Positions 1 to 13,411 of a DNA stretch of 64,000 bases are shown here, in pieces. The DNA is from Microplitis mediator (taxonomy: Eukaryota > Arthropoda > Insecta > Hymenoptera > Braconidae): NCBI RefSeq assembly GCF_029852145.1, contig NC_079975.1, positions 19,969,364 through 20,033,363 on the forward strand. The letters run 5' to 3'. Within the stretch, counting starts at the first letter, position 1. The number at the start of each line of letters is the position of its first letter. A program made the position numbers and the translations under genes. A model generated the notes under the pieces. That model was not told the origin of the DNA. It ran no database searches and saw nothing but the letters and a program-made list of their open reading frames with translations.

Positions 1-791
1 AAATTTGCGAGAAAAGTCCAAACTTGTCTGCATTCAGCTGTGTACTCTGCATTTAAGCTATAATAAAATTTAAAACAGCTATCAATGGCTTCTTCAGGGG
101 AATCAAAATTGTATTTGGTATTATTTATATGCACTGATGACGACACTAAATTGTTGATCGGCCCAGAGATAACAACATATGGTTGTACACTTAAGTTGTA
201 TTTTTCGCAAATTTTAGTTCTTTCGTTTTGATAAAATATCAGCTCATCTTCTGTCTGTAATAAAATTAAAACATTATTAAATTTAATTAAAAAAATATAA
301 TGGTTTGCATTAATATCAGATAAAAAACGCCACAAAAGTGTATCTTTGCCGAAAAAACTATCGAAAAGAAATCACGATTTATAAAAAAAAAAGTTATAAA
401 AACAATTTCTAGCACCTATAATGCCCAGATAGCTAGTTGAGCTCAAGAAATAATCATATTGAGTGCAAATGTGACGTTAAATTAAAATAAATATTTTACG
501 TAAATATGAGATTGAAAATTGAGTAACAAAGATGGACTTCAGTAAGAGTTCCCCAGATTACCACAATTTGAGCTTAAAAGTTGAAATGAAACTTTTGACA
601 TCTTATCTACGTACGCGTTGAATTACATATAAAGTTTCACATCAAATAGCAGCCTTAACTTTATGTCAAATTTACGTTTACATAACGTTCAGAGAAGCAA
701 AATATTTTAACTGTTATTTTTTTAGTGTGATGTATGGCATCGTGACGTTAAAAGTTTCATTTTAATTTTTGAGCTAAAGCTCTGGTTTTCT

Positions 792-834
<43 letters not shown>

Positions 835-3095
835 TATATATATATATATTTACTTCAATATGGAGTAAAAATGATTTCTGGGTGTCTTCTTTCTCTGGTC
901 TCCAATGTTCCCCAGGTTTTTTTGACTTTATGTTCACTGTCGTGAAAAGTAAAGGCAATAATAAAAGAGCAAGAAGCGATTGGTGACCTGAAATGATACA
1001 ATAATTGAAAAGTTATTTTTTAACTATTCAATTTTTTATCTTTTCTTAAATGGCTAAAAGAAGTTGAATCAATAAGGAAATAAAATACGAAAATATCAAA
1101 CAAACCACACCTGACTCATTTAAACGACTATATTTTGATATACACATTTTTGCTTCGGCAAATTTTTTTTTTTTGGCAATATTAATGATTTTAGGTGCAA
1201 TTACTGGCCATTTTAAATAAAATTTATCTACTTTATCAGGGTAAATTGAATCAAAGTCTTGTAGTAACTGAAAAAAAATTCCGTAAATAAATTCTTAATT
1301 TATCGTCTTCTCAAAAAAAATAAACATTCTTTGATGATTATTTACCAATTTATATCCTTCTGAATGTTTTAAGCACTCGAAGGTATTAAAATATTGTTCA
1401 ATTGACTTGTTTTTGAAATGGTGTCGCTTATCAATTGTCTTTATCCATTTATCCATAATTTCATCAAATGGCTCTAAATTATTTTGGAGCCATTCAATGT
1501 TATCATCCACTAAGTCGGCAGATTCACTTTCAGCTAAAATTAATTTTATAAATTATAATTTATTTCCAGTAATATTATTTATGAATTTATACGAAGTTAT
1601 TATTTCAACCAACTCATTTGCACTGGTTTGTTGTTATTCAATAGATCTTTCGGCATCATATCTAATACATTCAATTCTCTTCTTGTATTATTATATTTAG
1701 AGTATAATGAACCAGAAGCTCTAATGACTATGCCACCATCGTTTATTGTTCGAGGAATATAATAGATTTCTCGCAACTCAGTAGGGAAAAGTTCAATAAT
1801 TTCATTGGCCAAATGAACAAATCTCTCTTCATTTATTCTACACAGAAAAAAAGGATTTCTTGGCACAAGAATTTTTTACTCGCCCCAAGAAAATTTTTTT
1901 CCAGCCCAAGAAATTTTTTGCATTATGAATTGAAAACAGAAATTTTCTTACGGCAAGAATGAATTTTCTCAAAGCAAGAGAAAACTTTTTGAGTCAATAA
2001 ATTTTTTCTCGTACCAAGCAAATTTTTGTGTTCAATTTATAATACAAAAAAATTCTTGCGCCTAGAAATTTTTTTTTTCTGTGTACATTAAAACATAAAT
2101 TCATCAAGCTATTATTTTTTTAAATCGTGTGAGCTCAAATGAGTTAGGATTTTTTTTTCTTTTGATTGAATGAGATTTAAATTATTAATCAATTTGTTTT
2201 ACTTGTAATTTTCATTATCGTCGAATTCTCCAAAAATAATGAGCTCGCAAAGATTATTGCGATCAACTGTTTTTGTTGACTCATATTTTCTTAAAATCAT
2301 TTTTCCTTTCAAACTTGAGTTTAAAAATGTTCGTAGAGTTAATCTATTGATAGCTATAAAAATAATCAGAGGATGTATAAAAAATACAGTGGTCCAATAA
2401 AACTTTTCTTTTTTTTGACCACTCTAATAGATGGTTATAAGATTATTCAGGTTGGCTTACATTGACGTGGTAGAGGATTAGTTGGGACGTTCAGGAAAGA
2501 ATTATTAGGAGGTTGGAGTTGACTCAGACGTCGTGATAGTCCATTCACTTCTATGTCATCTCCGTCAAATTCTCTGTTTTCATTATTTTTGAAAGCTTCG
2601 TATTTTTTTTTAAATTTCACTCTCCAGCCCCATCGAGGAATAATGTTATTTATTGCATCATTATCCAATGCTTTAAATGCTTCTTCATCAATTTTCTCCT
2701 CTACGGTAAATAGTAAAAAACAAAATTTCAAATAAACAATTTTGATGTCAATCAGATATAAAGATGATTACTGAGTATTGACAGGTGTGGTTATCAGTTG
2801 AATTACTATTAGAATCATTACAAACTAGTAAATAAATAATAAAGTTAAGCGTAAGGAGTAAGGGAAAAGACCTAGTACTCGATCCGGGAACTAGTACTCG
2901 ATTACTTCATGTATTTGTATAACTATATTTACTAAATATAGATATACAAATACATGAAGTAATCGAGTACTAGTTCCTTGATCAAGTACTAGCTCTCTTA
3001 CTTTATATGCTATTGGAACACAAATTACCTTCAAAAATTTGAAGTAAATCTTCAAGATTCCATCGTCGTAAAATATCACTGACAAACTCATCCAT
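1..3095 (-). CDS. Uncharacterised SAM-like domain protein, 8 exons, 3' end beyond window
   Basis: I assembled this gene by eye from matching splice sites and phases. Exons on the minus strand are 3029-3095, 2461-2700, 2203-2353, 1614-1837, 1346-1533, 1111-1267, 854-987 and 1-254 (incomplete), giving about 471 codons. Every junction keeps the frame; only the donor at 1613 (GTTGGT) is weak. Residues 1 to about 70 look like a SAM domain: WNLEDLLQIF, then IDEEAF..L, then IIPRWGWRVKFKKK. Later blocks are NEERFVHLANEIIELFPTE, IEWLQNNLEPFDEIMDKW, DFDSIYPDKVDKFYLKW, GEHWRPEKEDTQKSFLLHI and, last, AIDSCFKFYYSLNAEY. From memory, this block order matches a large unnamed protein family repeated in insects, Hydra and other invertebrates. 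Its biochemical role is unknown to me. Introns hold a hairpin, a MITE and TA repeats. It could be a live gene or a recently decayed copy, but no internal stop was found. Confidence 0.75.
1839..2085. mobile_element. MITE, CACAGAAAAAA family, in intron 3 of the SAM-like gene
   Basis: The element runs between CACAGAAAAAAA and TTTTTTTTTCTGTG and is flanked by TA on both sides. Its inside carries repeated TTCTTGG/CCAAGAA-type motifs in both orientations. Relatives sit at 27895-27987 and 33984-34190. Its left end touches exon 4 of the host gene, so on the minus strand its terminal T-run lies immediately before the TAG acceptor. Confidence 0.8.
2858..3003. repeat. Hairpin (inverted repeat) in intron 1
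   Basis: Two arms of about 60 bp (2858-2920 and 2942-3003) are near reverse complements and contain ACTAGTACTCGATTACTTCA and its complement. A loop of about 21 bp lies between them. It is a small foldback-type repeat within intron 1 of the SAM-like gene. Confidence 0.75.
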
Positions 3096-3837
3096 GTATC
3101 AAAATATATTATAATCCAATAAAATTGAATGATTGTTAATTAGAGGTAATATTTAATCTTTATAGTCAATAATCACAACACAACAACACTTAAGTCACAT
3201 GTATATTATTGAAAAACAATCAACTCAAATACATAAGCATTGTTCTTAACAACACTTAAGATGAATAACATAAATGATTAATTATTAATATAATAAACTG
3301 TTAATTTCACACTGGAACTGAATTAAAAACAAATATTGGAGCAGAGAAAACAGAGTAACCTGTTTGTAATTGTAAACAAAACAAATGTGCACGAGAGACA
3401 AGTACCGACTGGTAGTTATATTGTGACTTTATAATGACGACACCTAGCGGAGAAAAAAGTCAATAAGCAATGCAGGCGGAAACACGTTTAAATTCCTAAA
3501 TTAATTACCTCAGGCACAATATATACTTGACAAAAGTATATTAAAATGACTAATTTATGATTGATAACAAAACATCAATAGCTTCTAAATCATAAAAATA
3601 TTTCAATTCGTGAAAAATGGTGAAACGACTTAGATAAAAAAAAACATATACAATGTAAAACATTCTGAGTCCGCGGTGTAATGTGAATGATTTGTCGTCA
3701 AAATTTTCAACACCGACAGTATAAAAGTTACAAGACGTCCAGTGTTAAATTTTTGGCCGTATAAATAAGAACGATCACACTACCAATGGTGTTAATATTA
3801 AACGTTTTTGTTAGTAAGATAATTATTTACACGTCTG
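3096..3837. other. No gene seen upstream of the SAM-like gene
   Basis: This AT-rich stretch should hold the promoter of the minus-strand SAM-like gene. I found no clear TATA box at the expected distance and no open frame worth calling. Confidence 0.5.
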
Positions 3838-4222
<385 letters not shown>

Positions 4223-4239
4223 AAATGATAAAAACAGTA

Positions 4240-4890
4240 TTTTTAATCGCTCCCTGCTAAAGAAAAAATCGCTTCCAGCAAGCGATTTTTAATCGCTACC
4301 TGCTAGCGAAAAAATCGCTTCCAGCAAGCGATTTTTAATCGCTACCTGCTAGCGAAAAAATCGCTTCCAGCAAGCGATTTTTAATCGCTCCCTGCTAAAG
4401 AAAAAATCGCTTCCAGCTAGCGAAAAAATCGCTTCCAGCAAGCGATTTTTAATCGCTACCTGCTAGCGAAAAAATCGCTCCCAGCTAGCGAAAAAATCGC
4501 TTCCAGCAAGCGATTTTTAATCGCTCCCTGCTAAAGAAAAAATCGCTTGCAGCAAGCGATTTTTAATCGCTAGCTGCTAAAGAAAAAATCGCTAGCAGCT
4601 AGCGAAATAATCGCTTCCAGCAAGCGATTTTTAATCGCTAGCTGCTAAAGACAGAATCGCTAGCAGCTAGCGAAATAATCGCTTGCAGCTAACGATTTTT
4701 AATCGCTAGCTGCTAAAGAAAAAATCGCTAGCAGCTAGCGAAATAATCGCTTGCAGCTAACGATTAAAAATCGCTAGCTGCTAAAGAAAAAATCGCTAGC
4801 CGCTAGCGAAATAATCGCTTGCAGCTAACGATTAAAAATCGCTAGCTGCTAAAGAAAAAAATCGCTAGCAGCTAGCGATTATTTTTTTCA
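4240..4890. repeat. Tandem array of about 46-bp hairpin-forming units
   Basis: About 14 diverged copies of a unit built from AATCGCTNNCTGCTAGCGAA followed by AAATCGCTTCCAGCAAGCGA. Each unit contains self-complementary GCTAGC/AGCGAT cores, so the array can form serial hairpins. Left copies use CTTCCAGCAAGCGAT and right copies use CTTGCAGCTAACGAT, a gradient of variants. One unit near 4400-4430 has an extra half-unit. The outer edges (ACAGTATTTTTAATCGC and GCGATTATTTTTTTCAGTGT) look like degenerate inverted ends, so the array may be the expanded inside of a MITE. Confidence 0.9.
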
Positions 4891-5304
4891 GTGTAGTAAC
4901 AGCATGGTCCAACTTGTATCACTATATATACGATACTTAACTTAACTCCCTACTTTCAGTAACACCGTATATACCCCAGACCCCAGACCCCAAAATACTT
5001 CTGTACACACCTATATATAATATTATTGCGAACAAAGGAGTACTGCCACATATACAAAATATATATACATATATACACAATAAAAAAAAACTTATAAAAC
5101 GTATAGTATATATGTACGCGTAATCGACGTCTGCGCATTTAGAAACGCGGGTAAAAACGTTACGCGGTCGATCCCGAGAAGGCGCCACCCGAAAGCTTTT
5201 TGAACAAAGAGTGGGCTCTTTGTCGTCAATTCATAGCTTGCTTATGATCTTAAATATATGATGCCGTAGTTATTACTAAATATTTTTTTTTAAACAATAA
5301 TTAT

Positions 5305-6160
5305 TAGGGGAAGGGGGGGCAAAATGGGATACCCTCAAAATTTCGTCAAAATTTTTTTTTCTCGAAAAACTTTCGAAAATGGTCAAAAATGACATCGAGT
5401 ATCATTTTACACTATTAAAAGCTAAAAAAAAACATTTTTATATTTTTTGCGAAAAGTATAAATGAAAAAAATGTACAAATTTTATCGTACTACAAATTTA
5501 TTTTCATGAAGTATCACAAATTAAAAAATTTATTTCTTTAATTAACTCAAGAACAATAACAACAATAATACTAATAAAAACTCTAAAACTGTATATTGGT
5601 AATCATCATAATTTTAACTGTTACATTGTAGCTTTCATAATTTTGTAATATTTTATAACTTTAGTGCTATAATATCACATTATTAACAGTTATGTTAATT
5701 TTCTAATATTCATTTTTGTGTCCACCATTTAAATATAGTGGAAACTTAAACATGCAAACATGCAAATAACCTTCTCAATAAGACAATTTATAGATAAATT
5801 GAGAAAAATATAGATAGCCCGAACTGGGAATCGCACCCAGACCAATTCGGTATCGCGCCGAGTGCTCTACCAGTTGAGCACATTCTTTAAAAATATGTTG
5901 AGAGTAAATTTTATTACTTACATCAATTTAGAAAGACATTATTACATCAATTTTATTCACTTGAAAAAAAAAAAAAAAATTTACTTTTTTTTTGGGGTAT
6001 CCCATTTTGCCCGCAGAAAATAAAAATTTTTTTTCTGATGTCAGTCTAAAATTCGTTACATTTATTTCAAATAGAATCAAAATGAAGCCAATTTACGATA
6101 TTTAAATCCCTAAAAACTAAATTTTTCGTTAAGTATCCCGTTTTGCCCCCCCTTCCCCTA
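5305..6160. mobile_element. TIR element (TAGGGGAAGGGGGGGCAAAA ends), non-autonomous
   Basis: The first and last 28 bp are inverted repeats with one mismatch, beginning TAGGGGAAGGGGGGGCAAAA. A further inverted-type copy of the end (GGGGTATCCCATTTTGCCC) lies at about 5993. There is no transposase frame in the 856 bp. A tRNA-like segment lies inside. A much shorter element with similar ends is at 53095-53261. Confidence 0.85.
5816..5886 (-). pseudogene. tRNA-like sequence (lacks a pairing 5' acceptor strand)
   Basis: On the minus strand there is a D-arm (GCTCAACTGGTAGAGC), a possible anticodon arm (TCGG/CCGA) and a perfect T-arm (CTGGG TGCGATT CCCAG). The expected 5' acceptor strand GCCCGAA is replaced by AAAGAAT, and position 33 is not T. 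It therefore reads as a tRNA-derived relic carried within the TIR element, not a working tRNA. Confidence 0.6.
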
Positions 6161-9100
6161 TATATTTTTTTTTATTTATGAATTATCTTTTTTTACTTAC
6201 GCGCGATGAGTAGTTTGTGTTTATAGCCATGAGAAAATATATTGTAAATGGTTATGTACTAAAGTTAAGTACAAAGGGTATGTAATGAAACAACGTATGT
6301 GGTACTGTACGAATTGAAATAAAAGGTATATAAGGGAAGTTTGATTTATGATATGACGCGAAAAATACTTTGCTCGTTGCACATATATATATAAATATCT
6401 AGCATGAACGAAAGTTCTATCTGTGGTATTGCGTGTTTTTTATGACTTAAAGAATAGTCGCGAGTTATATATATATAGATATTTATATATATATGGTTAT
6501 CCAATTGGAAATAGGTCTCTATAAAACGTAAATCGGCACGGGATTTTTTTTATTATGCCATTAGCCAATTTTAAGAAGTTTTAATACAATATGAGAGCAT
6601 TGAAGACATTGACACAGGGTTTAAAAGAGTGTATATGTATTGGGTTGAAAATAAGTAAAAGATAGAATAAGGATGGATGAAAAGCCAGTGCTAAGAAAAT
6701 TTTTATGTGAATCGTAATATTGCTGAGTCTTTAAAATTAATGTGCAATGAAAATTTTTATTTTCTCTTGAGTACTTACTAACTTTAATTGTTTTTACTTT
6801 TCTGGTATGCGGTATAGCATTTTTTTATGAAATTCAGCCAGTGAATATGTAAATTAGTTGAATATTTCTTCTTTTTTTTTACATACATTTTTAGTTAAAT
6901 GTTCAAAAAAATTTTTATAACCATGGAGATTAAAAATTTCATCTAATAGCAGCTGGCTACCGAAAAATTAAATTGATTTCTTTGTGTATCAGAATTTTGT
7001 ATTTTAATCAAAAATTTGACCGTCCAAAAATAATTAGTTATCTCAGTTCATTATTCATTTGAAATAATTGATTACCGTCTTCTGAAAAAAGAAATAATTT
7101 CTTAAATCTTTAAAAAATTTCCTCCAGTCAATTAATTCGTGTCATCGTAATTAAAAAATTTATTACAACCCACGAACGGGAAAGAGTCAAAGCGCGATAG
7201 CTAAAAAATGAATCCCAATACTTGATATAAATTTCCACCATAAATCAAAAAGTTTTAATCTAAATCTTGAAAAATAAAACAATGAATTTTCGCCCGAAAC
7301 AATAAATAATTTTGTTACCCGCTTAGTATTCCGTTTGTTTCGAAAAACATCTAAATAATTGAAATTGATTAGAAACCGAATCAGCCAGCTCTCGAGACAC
7401 ATTCGAGTCATACAATAAATAAATAAATAAATAAAATAAATCCCATTTGTCCTATATCACTCTTCGTGACTGGCATGAATATTGTATGACAAGTCTCGAG
7501 GTCAATCACACACGTCTCCAATTATTTACAACCAGTCACACACATCATCTCCACATCTATCTCTTCTGCTTCATCAAACCCCAAAACCTGAGCATTTAAA
7601 TCACTCACAATTCGCCAATCCGTCCCTTGCCCTCCCTCATTTCCACCCCCTATTCTTCGATCCTCTTCAACCCCTTCTCCCTAAAAAAAACCCACAAAAA
7701 TTTCAATGAAGCAAAAAGCATTAGACAAAAACAATCATCCGATAGTTTTGTTTTCGATTTATTATCAGTCCACAAGTATACAAATACTCGCAAAATACAA
7801 TACAAGCTATAGTACAAACACTAAAATAACCGTTATATATTCAAATTAATCGATAGCTACTGGAACAAACCCAATAACCAATAACGTTCATCGAATCTCA
7901 ATATAACAAAAGGCACAAAGGAAATTTGAAAACCCAACCAGTCTGTTTACGCTAAATGAAATAACCGTCAATTTATTCTGATGCATCGAGTACATAGTAT
8001 GCTATTCTATTATATTATGAATGTATATAATATCCTCAGTACAACAGCAGATATGGGTAATGGAAATTTTTGAGTACAATCGAATGAATAATGAAGACCA
8101 TTTTCCTCACTCATTGCATCTCGATAAATTCATTTTTAAAAATATACAACAATAGTCTAGTCTACAGTCTACAGTCAAGTCGATACAGGAGACGAAAAAG
8201 TCCGGATTCTCATTTTTCGCCTGTACGAACACAGCACAGCATGCAAATCCCTGTGGCAAAACCGATACCCAGATACCACCCGTAGCTTATCGATTGAATC
8301 CCCATTCCGGAAATCGCTGTAGAGTTTTATAGGAAAAAAGTGAGAGTTAGAACCTATCCATCACAGTCTACTGATACGTATCGGTATCGAGGCTTAATGA
8401 AACTTGGACGACGGCCTTTTTTACCCTCACTTTCACACTAAATACATTTTTATATTCATATATTGCGCAATCAAAAAGGCGACACCGCTCACTCTTTTAC
8501 TCTCGCTTTTAGATTTTTCATCTATTTGCGGACGTTAAACCGTGTCCATTACTTGTGTTACGTACAGATGTAGTGCAGCAAACTCACTTTTACAGAGGAG
8601 ATGCTGATAAACAAAATTGGAACAGTCTCAGATTATTTGGATCGGGTACTCGTTAGAAAAAAATCGATTTTCGTTCAAAAAATCTTGATGTCGTAGTTCT
8701 GTTTCGCGAATCGCACAAAATTTTTCTCGATGCAATGAAACAATTGAATTCTCCAGGCATTTGCTTTAGATTTTCCACAATCAAATTCTGACGAATGTCA
8801 CTACTGTGATTTTTTCGTTCAATTTTCAAAAATATATGAGACCAAAAATTGATGTATTATTTTCTCAGCAGACGTTTTTGAATTTTTTTCCTGCTGCAAA
8901 TTTGTAGCATTGGCATGACAATAGTTGAAGAATGGCGGTTTATTTGAAAATTTATATGACATATTCAAAATTTGATGAAAGTCAAAAATAGATTTTATAC
9001 TTCGCGTATCGGAATCGATCTTTTTTTTTGGTGCACCAAAATATTCAATACGTTTAATTTACGTTTAATATTTCGATTCGGGTGACTAGTAAATTTCGAG

Positions 9101-12100
9101 ACTGTTATTTTTGATAAATCTTAAGATTTCTTTTTCCCGCCTTCATTAAGAAAACATATATTTGACATATATATTTTTTTGAATTAAATGCAATTAAAGC
9201 GACTTTTGAAGTGAATCATTGTTATAATATTTGTGTGTGTGCGTGTGTGTTTATAGATCAGGTGTGTAATTAACAACATAATATGTAAATACGAATAATA
9301 AAACTAAATATATAAAGTGAACAATGATATAAATTGACGATACGTTTTCTCCGGAAGTAAGTATGCCTGCATCATTAATGCTTTAGGCGGTATTATCGTG
9401 TGACCCATATTTTTTTTTTCACGCGTCGCAGATGTGTTACATGTTACATGCATACGGTTCAGTATGTTTAACATTATTTTCTGACTATATATAAAATACA
9501 TAAATAAATTAAGGCTTTAACTCAAGTTTATTTTTGAAACAAAGAAACTTTCCTTCCCCCCATTTTCATTCGTAAATTAAATTCGGTAAACCATATTTTT
9601 AATAACATCAATACCCAGATATATTTTCGCCCGCCGAATAACAATCTACTAAAAATTATTAAACCATTATTCATTTAAAAAATAAAATTAAGCTTGTTTT
9701 TGAATCATAAATAAAGTTTATCAACGGTATATTTAAAATCTCTATAAATTTTTTTTATAGCTTAATGTTTAAATATAATTAATTTGAAAATACATCAATT
9801 TATCAATGTGCCGTATTATAGAGTTCGTAAATTTAAATTATAACACCGCATTTCATTAATATAATAACACAAAGAAAAGGAAGAAGAGGAAGAAGAAGAA
9901 GAAGTAAAAAGCAGAAGAGTAAAAGTGCTCGCCCAAATAAAGGAAGAAAATATACGCAGGCGCCAATGCGTCAGTTCTTTGTCTCGGTTTGAATGTTGGG
10001 AGATCTACTACTTTATATATATATATATATATAGGCTTAGATTTAACTTGGCAAGGGCGAAACGTAAAATAAGAGGTAGAACTGCCGAAAGGGAGAGTAA
10101 ATATATATATATATACATATATATAATATAGTAAGAAAACGAGTAGGGAACTTGTCGTCGTTTGAGTTCCGGAGGCGAGGCCAAAGCCATACGCTTTACT
10201 TTCCATCCGCGACCGTTTTTCCTTTGTCGTCTATATACGATACCGTTATAGTATAGTATAGCGGCATTGCACCAAAATAAAGAAAACAAAAAAAAAAAAA
10301 AAAGAAAGAACCATCCATAGAGAAAATACATGAATGAATGAAATTCTTCTAGGTCTTCATAAGTTTATTTCAATAAGTCTTTCAGTTAAAAAACTTTTTC
10401 CTCATTTTCCTCGAATTTCGTTCCGCGGAAAATCATCAAAAACAGGTACTAGAAATACTTCAATACAGAATTTTTGTCTTGTGTCTGTTTTTCTTATTCC
10501 TGTACTCCTGGTTTTTTTTTTCTTTTATTTTTTTTTAGTCTTTTTCTTTCAACTCATGCGTTACGTTATCACGTCACGTGAAGTATGCTCGTCCCTTGAC
10601 GTTGCGGGAATCCGAAATGCCACTTTTCTCTTTGTATTTGGAAAGCTTCTTTGTGTCAAGATGCTTTATGTATGTTTTGTGAATCTGCGTGTGTGTGTTT
10701 GTATAAACGGATTTGATCTAGACGCCCTAACTCTATAATAGAGAAGACGGGTGTACTTAGTTAGTATAGTGTATTCTATATATATAAATATATAAAGCGA
10801 AGAGAGTAATCCCAAGTCAATTGGCATGCATGACAGAAACTTGGAAATATAATTAACTCGCGGAAAACCCGATCAGATAAAACTCATGTTATCGATAAAT
10901 TCTGTATAGTGTTTAGTTTTGGTTAGGGTACGCTCGGGTTTATGTTTTGTATTACATATATAGAATTAAATTAAATTAAATTGAGTTTTCGTTGTGGATT
11001 GTATTTTGCTGGGGGATTCAAACTCACAAAGACCAGAAATATTTATTATTTTATTTAGTAGTTTAGCCACATAATAATTGTATACAATCAAGTAACTTAT
11101 GGCTAAGCCAGTCTATTGGCCAAGCCCTCAAATTTGACACCCTAATTTTTGTGTCGATTGGGAATTTTCCAGTTCTTCCAAAAACGTCACCCGAAAATTT
11201 CAGTACTAAATCTACTCCGTTTTTAGTTTTTTTTTTTAATTTTATGGAAAGTCGCCCCGCCAGGGTCATCAGCGACTAATTAACTGTTGGGTGTAGAACG
11301 TGGGGACAAAAAGACATTTGTGATTTCGGCGTTGGGATCTCAGGGTAAATAGACCTCATTTTTGTGAAAAATTCATATTCATTTTTAGTTTTTGGAAGTT
11401 AGGAATAGTCCCAAATTTTGAAACTTTTGATGCGGAATATTGTCAAATTTTTTCTTGAGATCTGTAATGAGTATAGTTCAGAATTGGGCTAAATAGCTGA
11501 TTTAAAAAGAGAAAGGAGAAATAGTTTTTTGACCAAATTGTGGATTCCAGACAACTTTGAATTGAATGGGTAGAAATACTACTATTCCTACGGGTTAAAA
11601 AATAACGAAATGGTAAGGTATCACTTTAAGGGAGGAATTCAATGGTACTTCGGATGGAAACAGGATAAATAGTCTGAGTATTCGTGTGTAAACAACAGAT
11701 AATTAGATTCTCGTTGAGTAGACTCGAGTTTACTTTTGTAAAATTTAAAGTCTGTAAGGTTGGAAAATATTTATTTTTATTTTACCTTAAAGCTGATTTA
11801 ACTGAGACGTGATTTTTAAAGCTTGAGGTGTACACTTTCTTTGTCCTTATTCCTTATGGTGCGTCATTTGGATTATACAGCAAACAAAAGTATTCCTTTC
11901 TTTTATTTTATTTCCTTTAGTGAATTGGTGGGTTGAGATTTCGCTGGTTCGTTGGTTGGTTGGTTTGGTTTTGGTCCCTCGCGTTTCAAAATGCGGACGG
12001 CATATTTACGAGCCAAAACTTTTGGTGGTTTATATTGTACGGCCGAAAAGTATCTTGTAAATGCATTGAACAGACGAATATTTTAGCTGGGGTTAGATTG

Positions 12101-12730
12101 TTTTTGTTATTGTTATCGTTATTGTAGTTGTTGTTGTTGCTGTATATAGATGGGGCAGACTGTATGGGAATGGAAAGAAAAACGAGCTGCTACGGGAATG
12201 GGACGTGTAACCACAAATGTATTGTTCGAGAGATATGTTGATACAAATTGACCATTTTGTGGCTAAAATTTTACTATTAATCTCGAGTCGAATTTTTCTT
12301 TTTTCTATCGAAACCATAGCAATTTTTTTTATTTTTCAAGAGGTAGAAACGTTTTATTTCAATACTAAGGTAAAAGTATTTGGCCGAAAAAGGGTCGAAA
12401 AGGCTGAGTTTAGTTGAAATCACGCCGAAATGACAGAATTTTATTCTAAGAAACCTAAATTTGGCCGAAATTTCGCTGCAGCTGTAGAATTTTATTAGAA
12501 AAGGTCGAAATTTGGCCGAAATTTTATTCTTAATAAACACGTCTAAAATTTGCCGATAAATTGAGTCGGCCTATTTTCGGTTATTTTTAGGCCTAATCAT
12601 CGGCCATTTTTCGTTCAAGTTTTCAGTCCTGTGTTCACTTTTCGGCCCAGAAAAAATTTAATTATTTCGGCGGGAAATTTTGTTTCCCGGATATTCGATT
12701 CAGAAATAATCTTTAAATCACAATATATTT
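6161..12730. other. Intergenic; no supported gene
   Basis: I see no frame with recognisable domains. The stretch holds an AAG-rich purine tract (about 9876-9925), short TA microsatellites (about 10012-10034 and 10099-10131) and somewhat GC-richer patches near 8200-8300 and 10140-10250. The open frames here are low-complexity and TA-repeat driven. Confidence 0.6.
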
Positions 12731-13411
12731 GAATTGTTTATTTGAGAAACCCCATAAGTCAAGAAAACAAAATTTTTCAGGAAACACAAAAAATATTTTT
12801 TTGGAAAAGCTTGACATTAAAATAATAAATAAATAATTGAATACAATAATGTTAGCGTTTCTGAAAAAGATTCCAACAAGAAAAATTTAAATTTTTAACC
12901 GAAACTATTTAAAAAAATTATTTAAAGTTGATTGACTTATGGGGTGTCTCAACCAAACGTAAAAAAAAATTATAAAATCATTGTTTTTTTAAATGTTTCC
13001 ACTCAAATCATTTATTACACTGATAAAATGAAGTAATAAATATGTATTTGAACTCTGAAACTCAGAAATTACAAAAAATTATAATTAATTTAAACATTTT
13101 AATTAGTCATATAACAGTCAACAATAAAACAACATTTGAAATTAATTTCCCAAAAAAAGCGTGAATTTTAAATAAAAAATAAAAAAAAATTATTTCTGTA
13201 AAACTAAAATTGCATATGTTCATTTGAGTCATTGATTTATGGGATTTCTCAATCAAATGAAATTGCTGTCATCCGGTTAATTTTTTTTTAAACGCTGATT
13301 TGATGCATATTTTGATTGATTTCTACGGAGAGACATCCAAAGAACCCAAAAATACGAAAAACCCAATTTCTTAAAAAACATGACTTATGGGGTTTCTCAA
13401 ATAAACGATTC
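12731..13411. mobile_element. TIR element with GTTTATTTGAGAAACCCCAT ends
   Basis: A perfect 26-bp inverted repeat (12736-12761 and 13381-13406) starts GTTTATTTGAGAAACCCCAT. It extends outward to about 31 bp with one mismatch. Two diverged internal copies of the same motif lie at about 12927-12957 and 13228-13258. There is no coding frame. Confidence 0.85.
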
